This document shows, piece after piece, positions 36,085-44,222 of a stretch of 57,681 nt of DNA; position 1 is the first letter of the stretch, and each line of letters begins with the position of its first letter. The notes beneath the pieces were generated by a model. The model ran no database searches. It had not been told where the DNA came from and saw nothing but the letters and a program-made list of their open reading frames with translations. Both the position numbers and the translations under genes were made by a program. Source of the DNA: Prevotella sp. UBA3776 (GTDB lineage: Bacteria; Bacteroidota; Bacteroidia; Bacteroidales; Bacteroidaceae); assembly GCA_002369515.1 (NCBI GenBank), contig DFFM01000027.1:5652-63332 (forward strand), written 5' to 3'.

Positions 36085-37269
36085 ATGAAGGTTGGCATCA
36101 TTCTCAGCAAACTGTGGTCACACACCCGGGCAAATCTTTGCTATGCTGCAGCCCGACTGGCCGTTGCGGGGAAGAAAATAGACGAAAACAAATATTTCTG
36201 CATGAGTCTGTTGGGCGAAAGCTACGGAGACAACATCAAGCCGCTCTCCGACTATCTGGCCCAGCACGACAGCCATGCCAAGATGGTTTGGGCTTTCAGC
36301 AAGCATTTCGTCGGCAAGGCCCAGTGTGCGCACCAGTGGGTGAAACTTTATTCTTTCAACTACTATCGCCACATGCTCACCTCCAAGTACATCCTGAGCA
36401 ACACACGGCTGAACCAGCGCATGATGCACAAACGCAAGGGGCAGATCTACTTGCAGACATGGCACGGAACGGCCCTGAAACGGCTTGGCACGGACATCAA
36501 GCGCAAGCGCAGCCGATGGGAGCAAATATACAACCCCGCCGTGTTCGATTTCGATGTGGACAACACGGACATCATGATTTCCGGTTCTCGGTTCATGACC
36601 AACCTCTACCGCGAGAAATTCCTGTTCAAAGGAGAAATAGCCGAAACGGGCACCCCGCGGAACGACATCTTCTTCAGCCAACAGCCACAGCTGCGGCGAA
36701 AAGTGTGCAACGCATTCGGATTGGAGGAAGGCAAGCTGCTCATTCTCTACGCCCCCACATTCCGCGCCGACAAACAATACACTTTCTACAACATCGACCT
36801 GAAAACCGTCAAGGACACTTGGGAGCGGAAAACCGGACGGGCATGCAACCTGATGGTGAGGCTCCATCCCAAGCTCAAACAAGACAAACAAGCCTTCCAG
36901 ACCACATTTGGAAAGCTCGTCACCGACGCCAGCAGCTATCCCGACATGCAGGAGCTGCTCTACGTCTGCGACTTGTTCATCACCGACTATTCGGCCACCA
37001 TGTTCGACTTCATGTACACCCGCAGGCCCATTCTCCTCTATGCACCCGACCAGCAAAGCTACAACCGCGGGTTCTACTTCAAACTGAGCGAACTGCCCTT
37101 CATGCTTGTCGCCGACAACAAAGAAATCGAAGAAACGCTCAGAGGCTTCGACGCGCAGGCTTACAGCCAGTGCGTCGATGTGTTTTTGGAGCGCATAGGC
37201 TCGGCTGAAACTGGCCGGGCCACCGAACAAGTGGTGAAGTTGTTAAAACAAAAAGCCATTCAATGCTGA
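36085..37269 (+). CDS. CDP-glycerol glycerophosphotransferase family protein (second of two)
   Basis: A 394-aa protein. A TTG at 36076 is in frame, but the ATG at 36085 (MKVGIILSKLW) is chosen. Family motifs: YLQTWHGTALKRLGTD (the WHG signature), GTPRNDIFF, ILYAPTFRA, RLHPKL and DLFITDYSATMFDFMYTRRP (the SS/D-xx-S region that binds the CDP-linked donor). It is a closer match to TagB/TagF-type glycerophosphotransferases than the first copy (26093). It would add glycerol-phosphate or ribitol-phosphate units to the polymer on the cytoplasmic face. It overlaps the next gene by 7 bases. It lies just after a GC-rich repeat. Confidence 0.92.
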   Translation: MKVGIILSKLWSHTRANLCYAAARLAVAGKKIDENKYFCMSLLGESYGDNIKPLSDYLAQHDSHAKMVWAFSKHFVGKAQCAHQWVKLYSFNYYRHMLTSKYILSNTRLNQRMMHKRKGQIYLQTWHGTALKRLGTDIKRKRSRWEQIYNPAVFDFDVDNTDIMISGSRFMTNLYREKFLFKGEIAETGTPRNDIFFSQQPQLRRKVCNAFGLEEGKLLILYAPTFRADKQYTFYNIDLKTVKDTWERKTGRACNLMVRLHPKLKQDKQAFQTTFGKLVTDASSYPDMQELLYVCDLFITDYSATMFDFMYTRRPILLYAPDQQSYNRGFYFKLSELPFMLVADNKEIEETLRGFDAQAYSQCVDVFLERIGSAETGRATEQVVKLLKQKAIQC

Positions 37270-38564
37270 ACAGACTTCTAAACAGACCCTGGTTCAACAA
37301 ACTCGTCGAGGCACAGTTCTTCTTGGCATGGATAGCATGCTCAGGACTGCCCAAGAACCTGGTGAAGTACATCTTCGTGGGCGAAATAGCCTTGTTCTTT
37401 CTTCTCTTTGTGCTTCACCGCAAAACCATCTACAAATACATGGCGCTGAGCCGGCCCGGCAACACCGTGTTCTGGACCTACATGGCATTCTTCGCCGTGG
37501 CAGCCATCTATCTGTGGCTCTCCTACAAAGACCTGCCCTACTTTTGGCGCATCCCGCTCCTGCTCTACGACCCAGAGTACATCTACCGACAGTTCATGAT
37601 CATCCCCGAACTGATGGTGCCCTTGGGGCTGGGCTTCATTCTCGCCCGCACAGGAACCATCTACAAAGCCAACTCGCTGTTCCTGTTCCTCGTCCTGGCG
37701 CTCGTGGTGGGACTCTACTATTCGGGCCTGGCCAACAGAATCATGCTCTCGGGCCTTGTGGTGGCACTCTCCAGCCTGCTGGCCCTGAAGACGCGCAACT
37801 ACCTCTACCTGCTGCTTGTCCCCCTGGTCATCTCCAACCACTCCGCCTACAACATCGCCTCCCTCGCCCTGCTGGGGCTCATTCTGCTGCGCAGGCCCAT
37901 GAAGGCTTACCTGGCCCGCCACACCACGTGGCGAGTGTTGTTCCTCATCCTGCTCGCCGTTACGCTCATCTACTATTATTCCGATGAAATCTACGAAAAA
38001 ATCACTACAGACGAAAACTCACTTTGGCGACTCAGAGTGTGGGAGAACGAAATAAACTCGCTCTCGGACACCTATTACACGGGCGTCGGCTTCGGAACAT
38101 CCTACGTCACCTACGACATCTACACCATTGTGAACAACCCCAACATGTACTACGACAAAGACCGCACACTCTACGGTCGTCTGTTCATGGTGGCCAACCA
38201 CAACTCCTTCCTCAACATGTTCTACCGCATGGGCTATTTGGGAGGCATTTTGTTCACCATGCTCAACGTGTTCATCTGCACCTACACCCTGCACTGCTAC
38301 CGCAAGGCAAAGCAGTTCCGCGACTACATCTGGTGGGCTTTCGCCAACTATATCTACCAGGTGGTCATCATCTTCCTAAATCCGGGATTGGAAATGATGC
38401 AGTTCGCCATCAACTACATGGGCGCCCTGTCCATGCTCTTGGGCGTCAACTACAGTCACGTGCTCGTCATGAAAGGCAAGCGCAGCTATCTGCACCGCCT
38501 CTATGTGAAAGCAAAATGGAGAAAATTACAACTCAAGACCTTCATCGGCACCTCCTTGCGCTAG
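37263..38564 (+). CDS. O-antigen ligase/polymerase (Wzy-like) membrane protein
   Basis: A 433-aa protein with about ten hydrophobic segments. It has the polymerase/ligase layout: a large periplasmic loop after about residue 250 (DSLWRLRVWENEINSLSD-like), the GVGFGTSYVTYD motif and VANHNSFLNMFYRMGYLGG, in which the H-N-S motif is conserved in WaaL/Wzy proteins. It would join lipid-linked repeat units in the periplasm. No flippase is in the window. The gene overlaps its upstream neighbour by 7 bases and its downstream neighbour by 49, so the three are likely coupled. Confidence 0.85.
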   Translation: MLNRLLNRPWFNKLVEAQFFLAWIACSGLPKNLVKYIFVGEIALFFLLFVLHRKTIYKYMALSRPGNTVFWTYMAFFAVAAIYLWLSYKDLPYFWRIPLLLYDPEYIYRQFMIIPELMVPLGLGFILARTGTIYKANSLFLFLVLALVVGLYYSGLANRIMLSGLVVALSSLLALKTRNYLYLLLVPLVISNHSAYNIASLALLGLILLRRPMKAYLARHTTWRVLFLILLAVTLIYYYSDEIYEKITTDENSLWRLRVWENEINSLSDTYYTGVGFGTSYVTYDIYTIVNNPNMYYDKDRTLYGRLFMVANHNSFLNMFYRMGYLGGILFTMLNVFICTYTLHCYRKAKQFRDYIWWAFANYIYQVVIIFLNPGLEMMQFAINYMGALSMLLGVNYSHVLVMKGKRSYLHRLYVKAKWRKLQLKTFIGTSLR

Positions 38565-39352
38565 GAAAAGCCTTCCATGCGATGTGCTCGGCCCACAACA
38601 TCCCCTACTACATGCTGGGCGGAACCATGCTCGGAGCCGTCCGCCACAAGGGGTTCGTGCCCTGGGACGACGACATGGACTTCGGCATCCCCCGCGAACA
38701 CTACTACAGGTTTCTCGAAATAGCAGGCACCGAGACGCCCCAACCCTTCCGACTGCTCGACTATCACAACTCGCAATACGCCATTCTTGGATTTGCCAAA
38801 CTGACCGACACCCGCACAAGGGTCAACGAGACGTTCCGCCCCCGGTGCAGCGAACAGATTGGGGTCAACATCGACGTCTTTCCTCTCGACCATGCCGATG
38901 GGCGCAAAGACTTCTTTTCGTTCAACGCCCATGTGCGGCGCCTGTTCAAGCTGCAAAAGCTCCTTTGCTTCGAGTCGAAGAACCGCCCCCTCCCCAAACG
39001 ACTCATGGGCAATCTTGCCAGGGCTTGGCTGGCCATCGACGCCAACCTTCCCGCGCGTCTGCAGCAAACCATCGAGAAACCACTGAAAGCCCGACGCGCC
39101 GACGACCCCCGGTGGACCATGTTCAGCAATTATCTGGGAGGCTGGGGACTGAAGGAACTTGTTCCGCAAAGTGTGTTCGGACATCCCACCCTCTATCCAT
39201 TCGAAGACACCGCCTTCTACGGACCGCAGCAAGCCGACAGCTACCTCCGTGCGCTCTACGGCGACTATCTGCAGCTGCCGCCCACCGACAAGCAGACGCC
39301 CCACTCGCTGGAGGCATTCTTGATTCATCAGGAAACAGAAGAAAAAACATGA
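38516..39352 (+). CDS. LicD family phosphotransferase (third of three)
   Basis: A 278-aa LicD. The ATG at 38516 lies inside the Wzy gene (49-base overlap), and I choose it because the LicD N-terminus is complete from there (MEKITTQDLHRHLLALGKAF). Core YMLGGTMLGAVRHKGFVPWD with DMDFGIPREHYYRF; then NIDVFPLDHADG and SYLRALYGDYLQLPP. It is the most divergent of the three, with extra Lys/Arg in the middle. It has the same metal-dependent transferase site. A frame extending upstream to 38024 is the shadow of the Wzy gene. The stop overlaps the next start (ATGA). Confidence 0.9.
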   Translation: MEKITTQDLHRHLLALGKAFHAMCSAHNIPYYMLGGTMLGAVRHKGFVPWDDDMDFGIPREHYYRFLEIAGTETPQPFRLLDYHNSQYAILGFAKLTDTRTRVNETFRPRCSEQIGVNIDVFPLDHADGRKDFFSFNAHVRRLFKLQKLLCFESKNRPLPKRLMGNLARAWLAIDANLPARLQQTIEKPLKARRADDPRWTMFSNYLGGWGLKELVPQSVFGHPTLYPFEDTAFYGPQQADSYLRALYGDYLQLPPTDKQTPHSLEAFLIHQETEEKT

Positions 39353-39870
39353 AGAAAAAAAAGGTCCTTTTCATTCTCCACATGCCACCGCCCGTACACG
39401 GAGCGGCAATGATTGGACAGTACATCCACGACAGCCGTCCCATCAACACAGCCTTCGACTGCCGCTACATCAATTTGTCGCTGGCCAACAGTCTCAACGA
39501 CATTGGCAAGGCAAGCATCAAGAAACTCTTCGACTATCTGCACCAGCTGTGGCTCATACGCCGAGAGGCGCGTCGATTCTCGCCCCACCTGGTCTATGTC
39601 ACCCCCAACGCCGAAGGACAGGCTTTCTACAAAGACTATGTTGTGGTGCAAATGCTCAAGCACATGGGCTTCCAAGTGGTGGTCCACTATCACAACAAGG
39701 GAGTGGCCAACAGCCAGGACAAATTCTTCGACAACCTGCTTTACCGGCGCTTCTTCAAGCACCTGAAAGTCATTCTTCTGGCCAGGTCGCTCTACGATGA
39801 CGTGAAGAAGTATGTCAAACCCGAGGACGTCATGTACTGTCCCAACGGAATCCCCGATATGCAATCATGA
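39349..39870 (+). CDS. GT4 glycosyltransferase, N-terminal half (acceptor domain)
   Basis: A 173-aa protein ending at 39870. It matches only the first Rossmann domain of a GT4 (GT-B): VLFILHMPPPVHGAAMIGQY at the start, where the glycine-rich loop binds, then PHLVYVTPNAEGQAFYKDY and PEDVMYCPNGIPD, the point where normal GT4 proteins run on into the donor domain. It stops in a TGA that forms ATGA with the next gene. Together the two halves total 359 aa, the normal length for one GT4. So the gene is split, either by a frameshift or as a real two-subunit enzyme. Its ATG overlaps the LicD stop. Confidence 0.88.
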   Translation: MKKKKVLFILHMPPPVHGAAMIGQYIHDSRPINTAFDCRYINLSLANSLNDIGKASIKKLFDYLHQLWLIRREARRFSPHLVYVTPNAEGQAFYKDYVVVQMLKHMGFQVVVHYHNKGVANSQDKFFDNLLYRRFFKHLKVILLARSLYDDVKKYVKPEDVMYCPNGIPDMQS

Positions 39871-40427
39871 ACGAACGCCCCACCAATCTGCTCTTCCTCA
39901 GCAACATGATGGAAGAGAAAGGAGTGTGGACACTCCTTTCCGCATGCAGTCTGCTGCGCGACCGCGGCTGCTCCTTCCAGTGCCATTTTGTGGGACGCTG
40001 GAGCGACATTTCCGAAACGATGTTCAATTCCAGGACAACCAATCTGCGACTGCACGACCATGTCATGGCCCACGGCCCCGTCTATGGCAGCAAACGCACA
40101 GCCTATTTCAGCCGCGCCGACGTCTTCGTGCTGCCCACCTACTACCACAACGAGTGTTTCCCGCTGGTGCTCATCGAAGCCATGCAGCACGGCCTTGCCT
40201 GCGTTTCCACCTACGAGGGTGCCATCCCCGAGATGATCGACGACGGCCGCACTGGCTTTCTCGTCGAACGGCGCAATCCGTCCATGCTGGCCGACAAACT
40301 GCAGGTCCTCATCGAGAAACCTGAACTCTGCCGCCGCATGGGACTGAACGGCAATCTGAAATACAAAGAGAATTACACCATCGAGCAGTTCGAACAAACA
40401 TTCATCGGCATTCTCGACAGCATCTAG
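39867..40427 (+). CDS. GT4 glycosyltransferase, C-terminal half (donor domain)
   Basis: A 186-aa protein starting at the ATGA overlap. It carries the second GT-B Rossmann domain: TNLLFLSNMMEEKGVWTLLS, FHFVGRW-type strand and the donor-binding EX7E motif (E96 to E104 in ECFPLVLIE), then IPEMIDDGRTGFLV. The nucleotide-sugar binding half is thus intact. Without the partner at 39349 it would lack the acceptor domain. Re-initiation at ATGA would supply both halves in about equal amounts, as in the two-component GTs Alg13/Alg14 and PssD/PssE. The operon goes on to the WecG gene 54 bases later. Confidence 0.88.
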   Translation: MNERPTNLLFLSNMMEEKGVWTLLSACSLLRDRGCSFQCHFVGRWSDISETMFNSRTTNLRLHDHVMAHGPVYGSKRTAYFSRADVFVLPTYYHNECFPLVLIEAMQHGLACVSTYEGAIPEMIDDGRTGFLVERRNPSMLADKLQVLIEKPELCRRMGLNGNLKYKENYTIEQFEQTFIGILDSI

Positions 40428-40480
40428 AGCCAACCGCTCGCCACGAAACTCCCTTCACTCCCACTCACCGCAACCCGCTC

Positions 40481-41215
40481 ATGCTACGACTCGGTTCCCT
40501 CCGTCTGGTCCTTTCCCGAAACGCACTGGCTGCGATTCCCGAAGGCAAGACGCTCATCAACACCATCAACGCCCACTCGTTCAACACCGCACAGCACGAC
40601 GACGCCTTTGCCAAGGCATTGCAGGGAGGCGACTATCTGCTGCCCGACGGTGCCAGCATCGTAAAGGCATGCCGATGGCTCAAGGCCCAGTCGCAACCCA
40701 AGGAGCGCATAGCTGGCTGGGACCTCTTCGTGTTCGAGATGGAACGGCTCAACCGGCTGTCCGCCCAACGCCAACAGAAATCCACCTGTCTCTTTCTGGG
40801 CAGCTCTGACCATGTGCTGCAACTCATCCGGCAACGCGCCGCCAACGACTACCCCCATCTGCACATCGTCACCTACTCACCGCCCTACAAAGCCACGTTC
40901 TCGCCCGAAGAAAACAACCAAATGGTCGATTTCATCAACCAAACCCAACCCGATTTGCTGTGGATTGGAATGACGGCACCCAAGCAGGAGAAATGGGCCT
41001 ACGAACACTGGAACCAACTCAACATCCATTGTCATGTGGGGACTATCGGGGCCGTGTTCGATTTCTATGCAGGCACCGTCAAGCGAGCTCCCGAGTTCTT
41101 CCAGCGCCATTCGCTCGAATGGCTGCATCGGCTCGTCTCAAACCCCAAGCGAATGTGGCGCCGCTACGTCCTGGGCAACCCCCTCTTCGTCTGGAACATA
41201 TTGAAAGAACAATAG
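40481..41215 (+). CDS. WecG/TagA/CpsF family glycosyltransferase
   Basis: A 244-aa protein with the family core INTINAHSFNTAQHDDAFAK, LLPDGASIVKA, FLGSSDHVLQLI and the C-terminal signature LLWIGMTAPKQEKWAYEH followed by GAVFDFYAGTVKRAP. TagA and WecG transfer N-acetylmannosamine or its uronic form to a lipid-linked GlcNAc, making the linkage unit of wall teichoic acid or ECA. Here it would set up an early step of the polymer, matching the two CDP-glycerol-type enzymes in the same operon. It is the last gene of the run; a GC-rich repeat starts at its stop codon. Confidence 0.92.
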   Translation: MLRLGSLRLVLSRNALAAIPEGKTLINTINAHSFNTAQHDDAFAKALQGGDYLLPDGASIVKACRWLKAQSQPKERIAGWDLFVFEMERLNRLSAQRQQKSTCLFLGSSDHVLQLIRQRAANDYPHLHIVTYSPPYKATFSPEENNQMVDFINQTQPDLLWIGMTAPKQEKWAYEHWNQLNIHCHVGTIGAVFDFYAGTVKRAPEFFQRHSLEWLHRLVSNPKRMWRRYVLGNPLFVWNILKEQ

Positions 41216-41357
41216 CCCCCCTCTTATCCCCCCCCGTGGGGGAAAGAACAGAGCCCCGGATAGTCTCTTCCCCAGGGTGAGTTGGAGGGGACCCCAACAC
41301 TAATAATAATCCCGAGCCCGCCTTTCTCTCTCCCCCTAGGGGGAGTCGGAGGGGGCC
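41214..41357. repeat. GC-rich palindromic repeat, right copy
   Basis: Starts within the WecG stop codon with AGCCCCCCTCTTATCCCCCC, contains GTGGGGGAAAG and ends CCCCCTAGGGGGAGTCGGAG and GGGGCCT. It shares the CTCCCCC/GGGGGAG/TCGGAGGGGGC pattern with 35911-36021. It probably ends transcription of the polymer operon before serB. Confidence 0.85.
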
Positions 41358-41373
41358 TAAATTTTAAACCAAA

Positions 41374-42612
41374 ATGTCAACCAACAAAGAAGAACAAATA
41401 CTGGTTCGCATCACGGGGCAAGACCGTCCCGGACTCACCGCCTCGGTGATGGGGATACTAGCAAAATACAATGCGCAAATCCTCGACATCGGCCAGGCCG
41501 ACATCCACTCCACCCTCTCGCTGGGCATTCTCATCCGAATGGACGAAATCCACTCCGGGCAGGTGATGAAAGAACTGCTCTTCAAAGCCACCGAGCTGGG
41601 AGTGAACATCGGCTTCTCGCCGGTTGCCGACGATGAGTACGAGGCATGGGTGGGCCGTCAGGGCAAGAACCGCTACATTCTCACCATCATCGGACGCACA
41701 CTCTCCGCCCGACAGATTGAAGCCGCCACAAAAGTGATTGCCGAGCAAGGCCTGAACATCGACTCCATCCTGCGCCTCACCGGGCGCATGAGCATCAAGA
41801 ACCCCGCCGAGCATGTGCGCGCCTGCATACAGTTCTCCCTGCGCGGAACACCACGCGACCGTTCGCAGATGCAAGCCGAGCTCATGCGGCTCTCGTCGGC
41901 CATGGAGATTGACTTCTCTCTGCAAAAAGACGACATGTACCGGCGCATGCGCCGTCTCATCTGCTTCGACATGGACTCCACCCTCATCCAGACCGAGTGC
42001 ATCGACGAACTCGCCATGCGCGCCGGTGTGGGCGACCAGGTGAAAGCCATTACCGAAAGCGCCATGCGGGGCGAAATAGACTTCAAGGAGAGCTTCACCC
42101 GCCGTGTGAGCCTGCTCAAGGGTCTCGACGTCAGCGTGATGCAGGAGATAGCCGAGAACCTGCCCATCACCGAGGGCGCCGACCGTCTGATGGCGGTGCT
42201 CAAGCGCTGCGGCTACAAGATTGCCATTCTCAGCGGCGGGTTCACCTTCTTCGGCGAATATCTGCAACGCCGCTATGGCATCGACTACGTTTATGCCAAC
42301 GAGCTCGAGATCGACGACGAAGGCAAACTCACCGGCCGTTATGTGGGCGAAGTTGTCGATGGACACCGCAAGGCCGAACTACTCAAACTCATCGCACAGG
42401 TGGAAAAGGTGAACCTCGCACAGACCATAGCCGTGGGCGATGGGGCCAACGACCTGCCCATGCTCTCCGAAGCGGGCCTCGGCATCGCCTTCCATGCCAA
42501 GCCCCGCGTGGTGGCCAATGCCAAGCAGAGCATCAACACCATCGGACTCGACGGCGTTCTCTATTTCCTTGGCTTCAAGGACAGTTATCTGGGCGACCAA
42601 GGCCGACTCTGA
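41374..42612 (+). CDS. serB: Phosphoserine phosphatase with two ACT-like domains
   Basis: A 412-aa protein. The N-terminal about 180 residues hold two ACT-type regulatory modules (VRITGQDRPGLTASVMGILA and IIGRTLSARQIEAATKVI). The C-terminal half is the HAD-type phosphatase: catalytic DMDSTLIQTE (about residue 198), KAITESAMRGEIDFKESF, SGGFTFFGEYL and the metal site GDGANDLPML. It hydrolyses phosphoserine to serine in the last step of serine synthesis. The ACT domains may sense amino acids. It starts 159 bases after the WecG gene, in a new transcript unit. The small membrane protein after it may be co-transcribed. Confidence 0.96.
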   Translation: MSTNKEEQILVRITGQDRPGLTASVMGILAKYNAQILDIGQADIHSTLSLGILIRMDEIHSGQVMKELLFKATELGVNIGFSPVADDEYEAWVGRQGKNRYILTIIGRTLSARQIEAATKVIAEQGLNIDSILRLTGRMSIKNPAEHVRACIQFSLRGTPRDRSQMQAELMRLSSAMEIDFSLQKDDMYRRMRRLICFDMDSTLIQTECIDELAMRAGVGDQVKAITESAMRGEIDFKESFTRRVSLLKGLDVSVMQEIAENLPITEGADRLMAVLKRCGYKIAILSGGFTFFGEYLQRRYGIDYVYANELEIDDEGKLTGRYVGEVVDGHRKAELLKLIAQVEKVNLAQTIAVGDGANDLPMLSEAGLGIAFHAKPRVVANAKQSINTIGLDGVLYFLGFKDSYLGDQGRL

Positions 42613-42646
42613 CCATTCCACCACACACAAAAACCCCATACCAGAC

Positions 42647-42910
42647 ATGAACATCAAGACGTGGCTCAGACAATTGTCTTTCCGCACAGGGGTCTTTGTT
42701 CTCCTATTGTGCATCCCGTTCTACATCCTCTCCTTCGCCCAGATGGCGTTGCCCATCAGCGCCGGCGCCAAGGGAGTGCTGTGGTTCATACTTTTCGGCC
42801 TCGCCAAGGCTTTCCAATATGGAGGAATCACCATTCTGGGCGTTGAGGGGGTGAAACGCGTGAAAGCCTACTTCAAGAAAAAGAAAGACACGGTGGAAGA
42901 CCAACCCTGA
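42647..42910 (+). CDS. Small membrane protein (87 aa), unknown function
   Basis: An 87-aa protein with two hydrophobic segments (FRTGVFVLLLCIPFYILSFA and GVLWFILFGLAKAFQYGGIT) followed by a lysine-rich tail (RVKAYFKKKKDTVEDQP). It starts 34 bases after serB's stop. The ATG at 42647 is chosen; the frame open further upstream overlaps serB. No known family is recognised. A cytoplasmic basic tail is typical of inner-membrane topology. It is followed by a stem-loop at 42988-43034. Confidence 0.7.
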   Translation: MNIKTWLRQLSFRTGVFVLLLCIPFYILSFAQMALPISAGAKGVLWFILFGLAKAFQYGGITILGVEGVKRVKAYFKKKKDTVEDQP

Positions 42911-42987
42911 GAGCCCTCGGTGGAACCCACCCCGCAAGGGTTACGCCCCACAAATCCAGTCTTTTCCCCATTCAAACATACCCATAC

Positions 42988-43034
42988 GCAGAGAGCGGAG
43001 GCACCAGTTTCAGTCTGGTGTCTCCGCTCTCTGC
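42988..43034. terminator. Stem-loop between convergent genes (probable terminator)
   Basis: A 20-bp stem with one G-U pair (42988-43007 with 43015-43034), loop of 7. It lies between the small membrane protein and the convergent 69-aa gene. The T-run is weak, so termination may depend on Rho. Confidence 0.75.
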
Positions 43035-43050
43035 ATGTATGGGCCTTGAC

Positions 43051-43260
43051 TTATTCTTTCAACAGCATTCCCGCATGATAGGCCTTGCCCTCCTTCACCT
43101 CGATGGTGCCCCCAAGCCATTCCGTGCGGGGCAGCTCACCCGGCAGATGGTAGGCACGAGCCGCCTCGTCTCCTTCAATCTCCACTACGCCAGGCCTGAA
43201 ATCCTCACGGGCAGAGCCATTGCCGCAGACAATCACTTCGTGGGCCGCTACTCTTCTCAT
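43051..43260 (-). CDS. Small conserved-looking protein (69 aa), coupled to DUF4296
   Basis: A 69-aa protein. Its ATG (43258-43260) overlaps the stop of the DUF4296 gene (ATGA), a sign of translational coupling and a reason to take it as real. The sequence (MRRVAAHEVIVCGNGSARED, VVEIEGDEAARAYHLPGELP, WLGGTIEVKEGKAY) looks like a small beta-barrel or Rossmann-like piece. No signal peptide. I do not recognise the family. It is the last gene of the minus-strand set that begins at ileS. Confidence 0.65.
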   Translation of the reverse strand: MRRVAAHEVIVCGNGSAREDFRPGVVEIEGDEAARAYHLPGELPRTEWLGGTIEVKEGKAYHAGMLLKE

Positions 43261-44222
43261 GGGTTGATTTTCATTTGCCTCACGCCGCCAGCGCTCAGCG
43301 CCTCGGGCTGCGAACCACGCGCGCTGTCGCCTGACGAAGAGCCCGTCGGCTGGTTCCCGTTGGGTTCCTGCCTGCGTACGCTGCTGTCCGGCACAATCGT
43401 CCGGTTGGCAGCCCGCTGGAGCGAGTCCTTCCTGGCCGCGTCGTCCTTGGGTTTGGGCTGGTGCATACGGATGAGGGCGATGTTGTTTATGAACAGCAGC
43501 TTCAACGTCGAGTTGACTTTGTTGCCATCATTGCCCGCCGACAGATAGAAACAGCCGTTGATGCGCTTAATGCCCTTGTTTTTGTCGTCTTCAACCGAGA
43601 TATTGTAGTGCGACGACGTGCTGATGTGGACGATGCGCGATGCCACGCTGTCGTTGCCGAATGTGGCAGCCAGCAGCAGTACGCCGTCTTTTATGCCCTC
43701 CTGCCAGAGGAAGCGCGTGTCGAAGTTCATGATGATCTTGTCGCCCACATGGAACGTCGAGTCGGTGGTCATGTCAAACGAGAGCCGGTTGTAGGGGGCC
43801 ATGGGCTGCAGCAACACCGACTTGGCGCCACTCCAGATGCTGGCCGTATCGCTGGCATTCTCGATGGTGACGAGTCCGGCCGACGATCCCATGCCCTCCA
43901 CCTGTTTCTTGAAACGCTCGGTGAGGCTTTTGTATATCTCGTGCAGATACCGGGTGTTGGCCATGTAGTAAACCATCGACGTGTCGAACTCCGCCTCCGT
44001 GATGCCATACTTCTTGAACACGGCCCGTCCGTAGAGGCTGCGCTTGAAGTCGGCAGCGTTGAAGTCCTGGGCGGCGGCGCCTTCGGCCAGATGATAGTCG
44101 TAGAGGATATCCTCCATCTTGTCCTGCGGAATGACATATTCGGGGATGCCCGGTTTGCATCCCCCCACCATCATGGCCGCCAAGACCACCATGAGCACTT
44201 GCTTGAAACGTGGTTTGTTCAT
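43257..44222 (-). CDS. DUF4296 lipoprotein
   Basis: A 321-aa lipoprotein (lipobox VGGC, cysteine at about residue 22). The DUF4296 domain follows at residues about 25-115 (IPEYVIPQDKMEDILYDYHL, AEGAAAQDFN, YGITEAEFDTSMVYYMANTR). The C-terminal third is a beta-rich part and then a disordered Ser/Gln/Pro tail. The family is specific to Bacteroidetes and of unknown function; it is commonly next to lspA. Here its start overlaps the lspA stop (ATGA) and its own stop overlaps the 69-aa gene. It is likely anchored in the outer membrane. Confidence 0.9.
   Translation of the reverse strand: MNKPRFKQVLMVVLAAMMVGGCKPGIPEYVIPQDKMEDILYDYHLAEGAAAQDFNAADFKRSLYGRAVFKKYGITEAEFDTSMVYYMANTRYLHEIYKSLTERFKKQVEGMGSSAGLVTIENASDTASIWSGAKSVLLQPMAPYNRLSFDMTTDSTFHVGDKIIMNFDTRFLWQEGIKDGVLLLAATFGNDSVASRIVHISTSSHYNISVEDDKNKGIKRINGCFYLSAGNDGNKVNSTLKLLFINNIALIRMHQPKPKDDAARKDSLQRAANRTIVPDSSVRRQEPNGNQPTGSSSGDSARGSQPEALSAGGVRQMKINP

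Noticed and set aside
39855..39872. Programmed frameshift joining the two GT4 halves
   Set aside because: No slippery heptamer or clear downstream structure is visible; re-initiation at ATGA or an indel explains it better.
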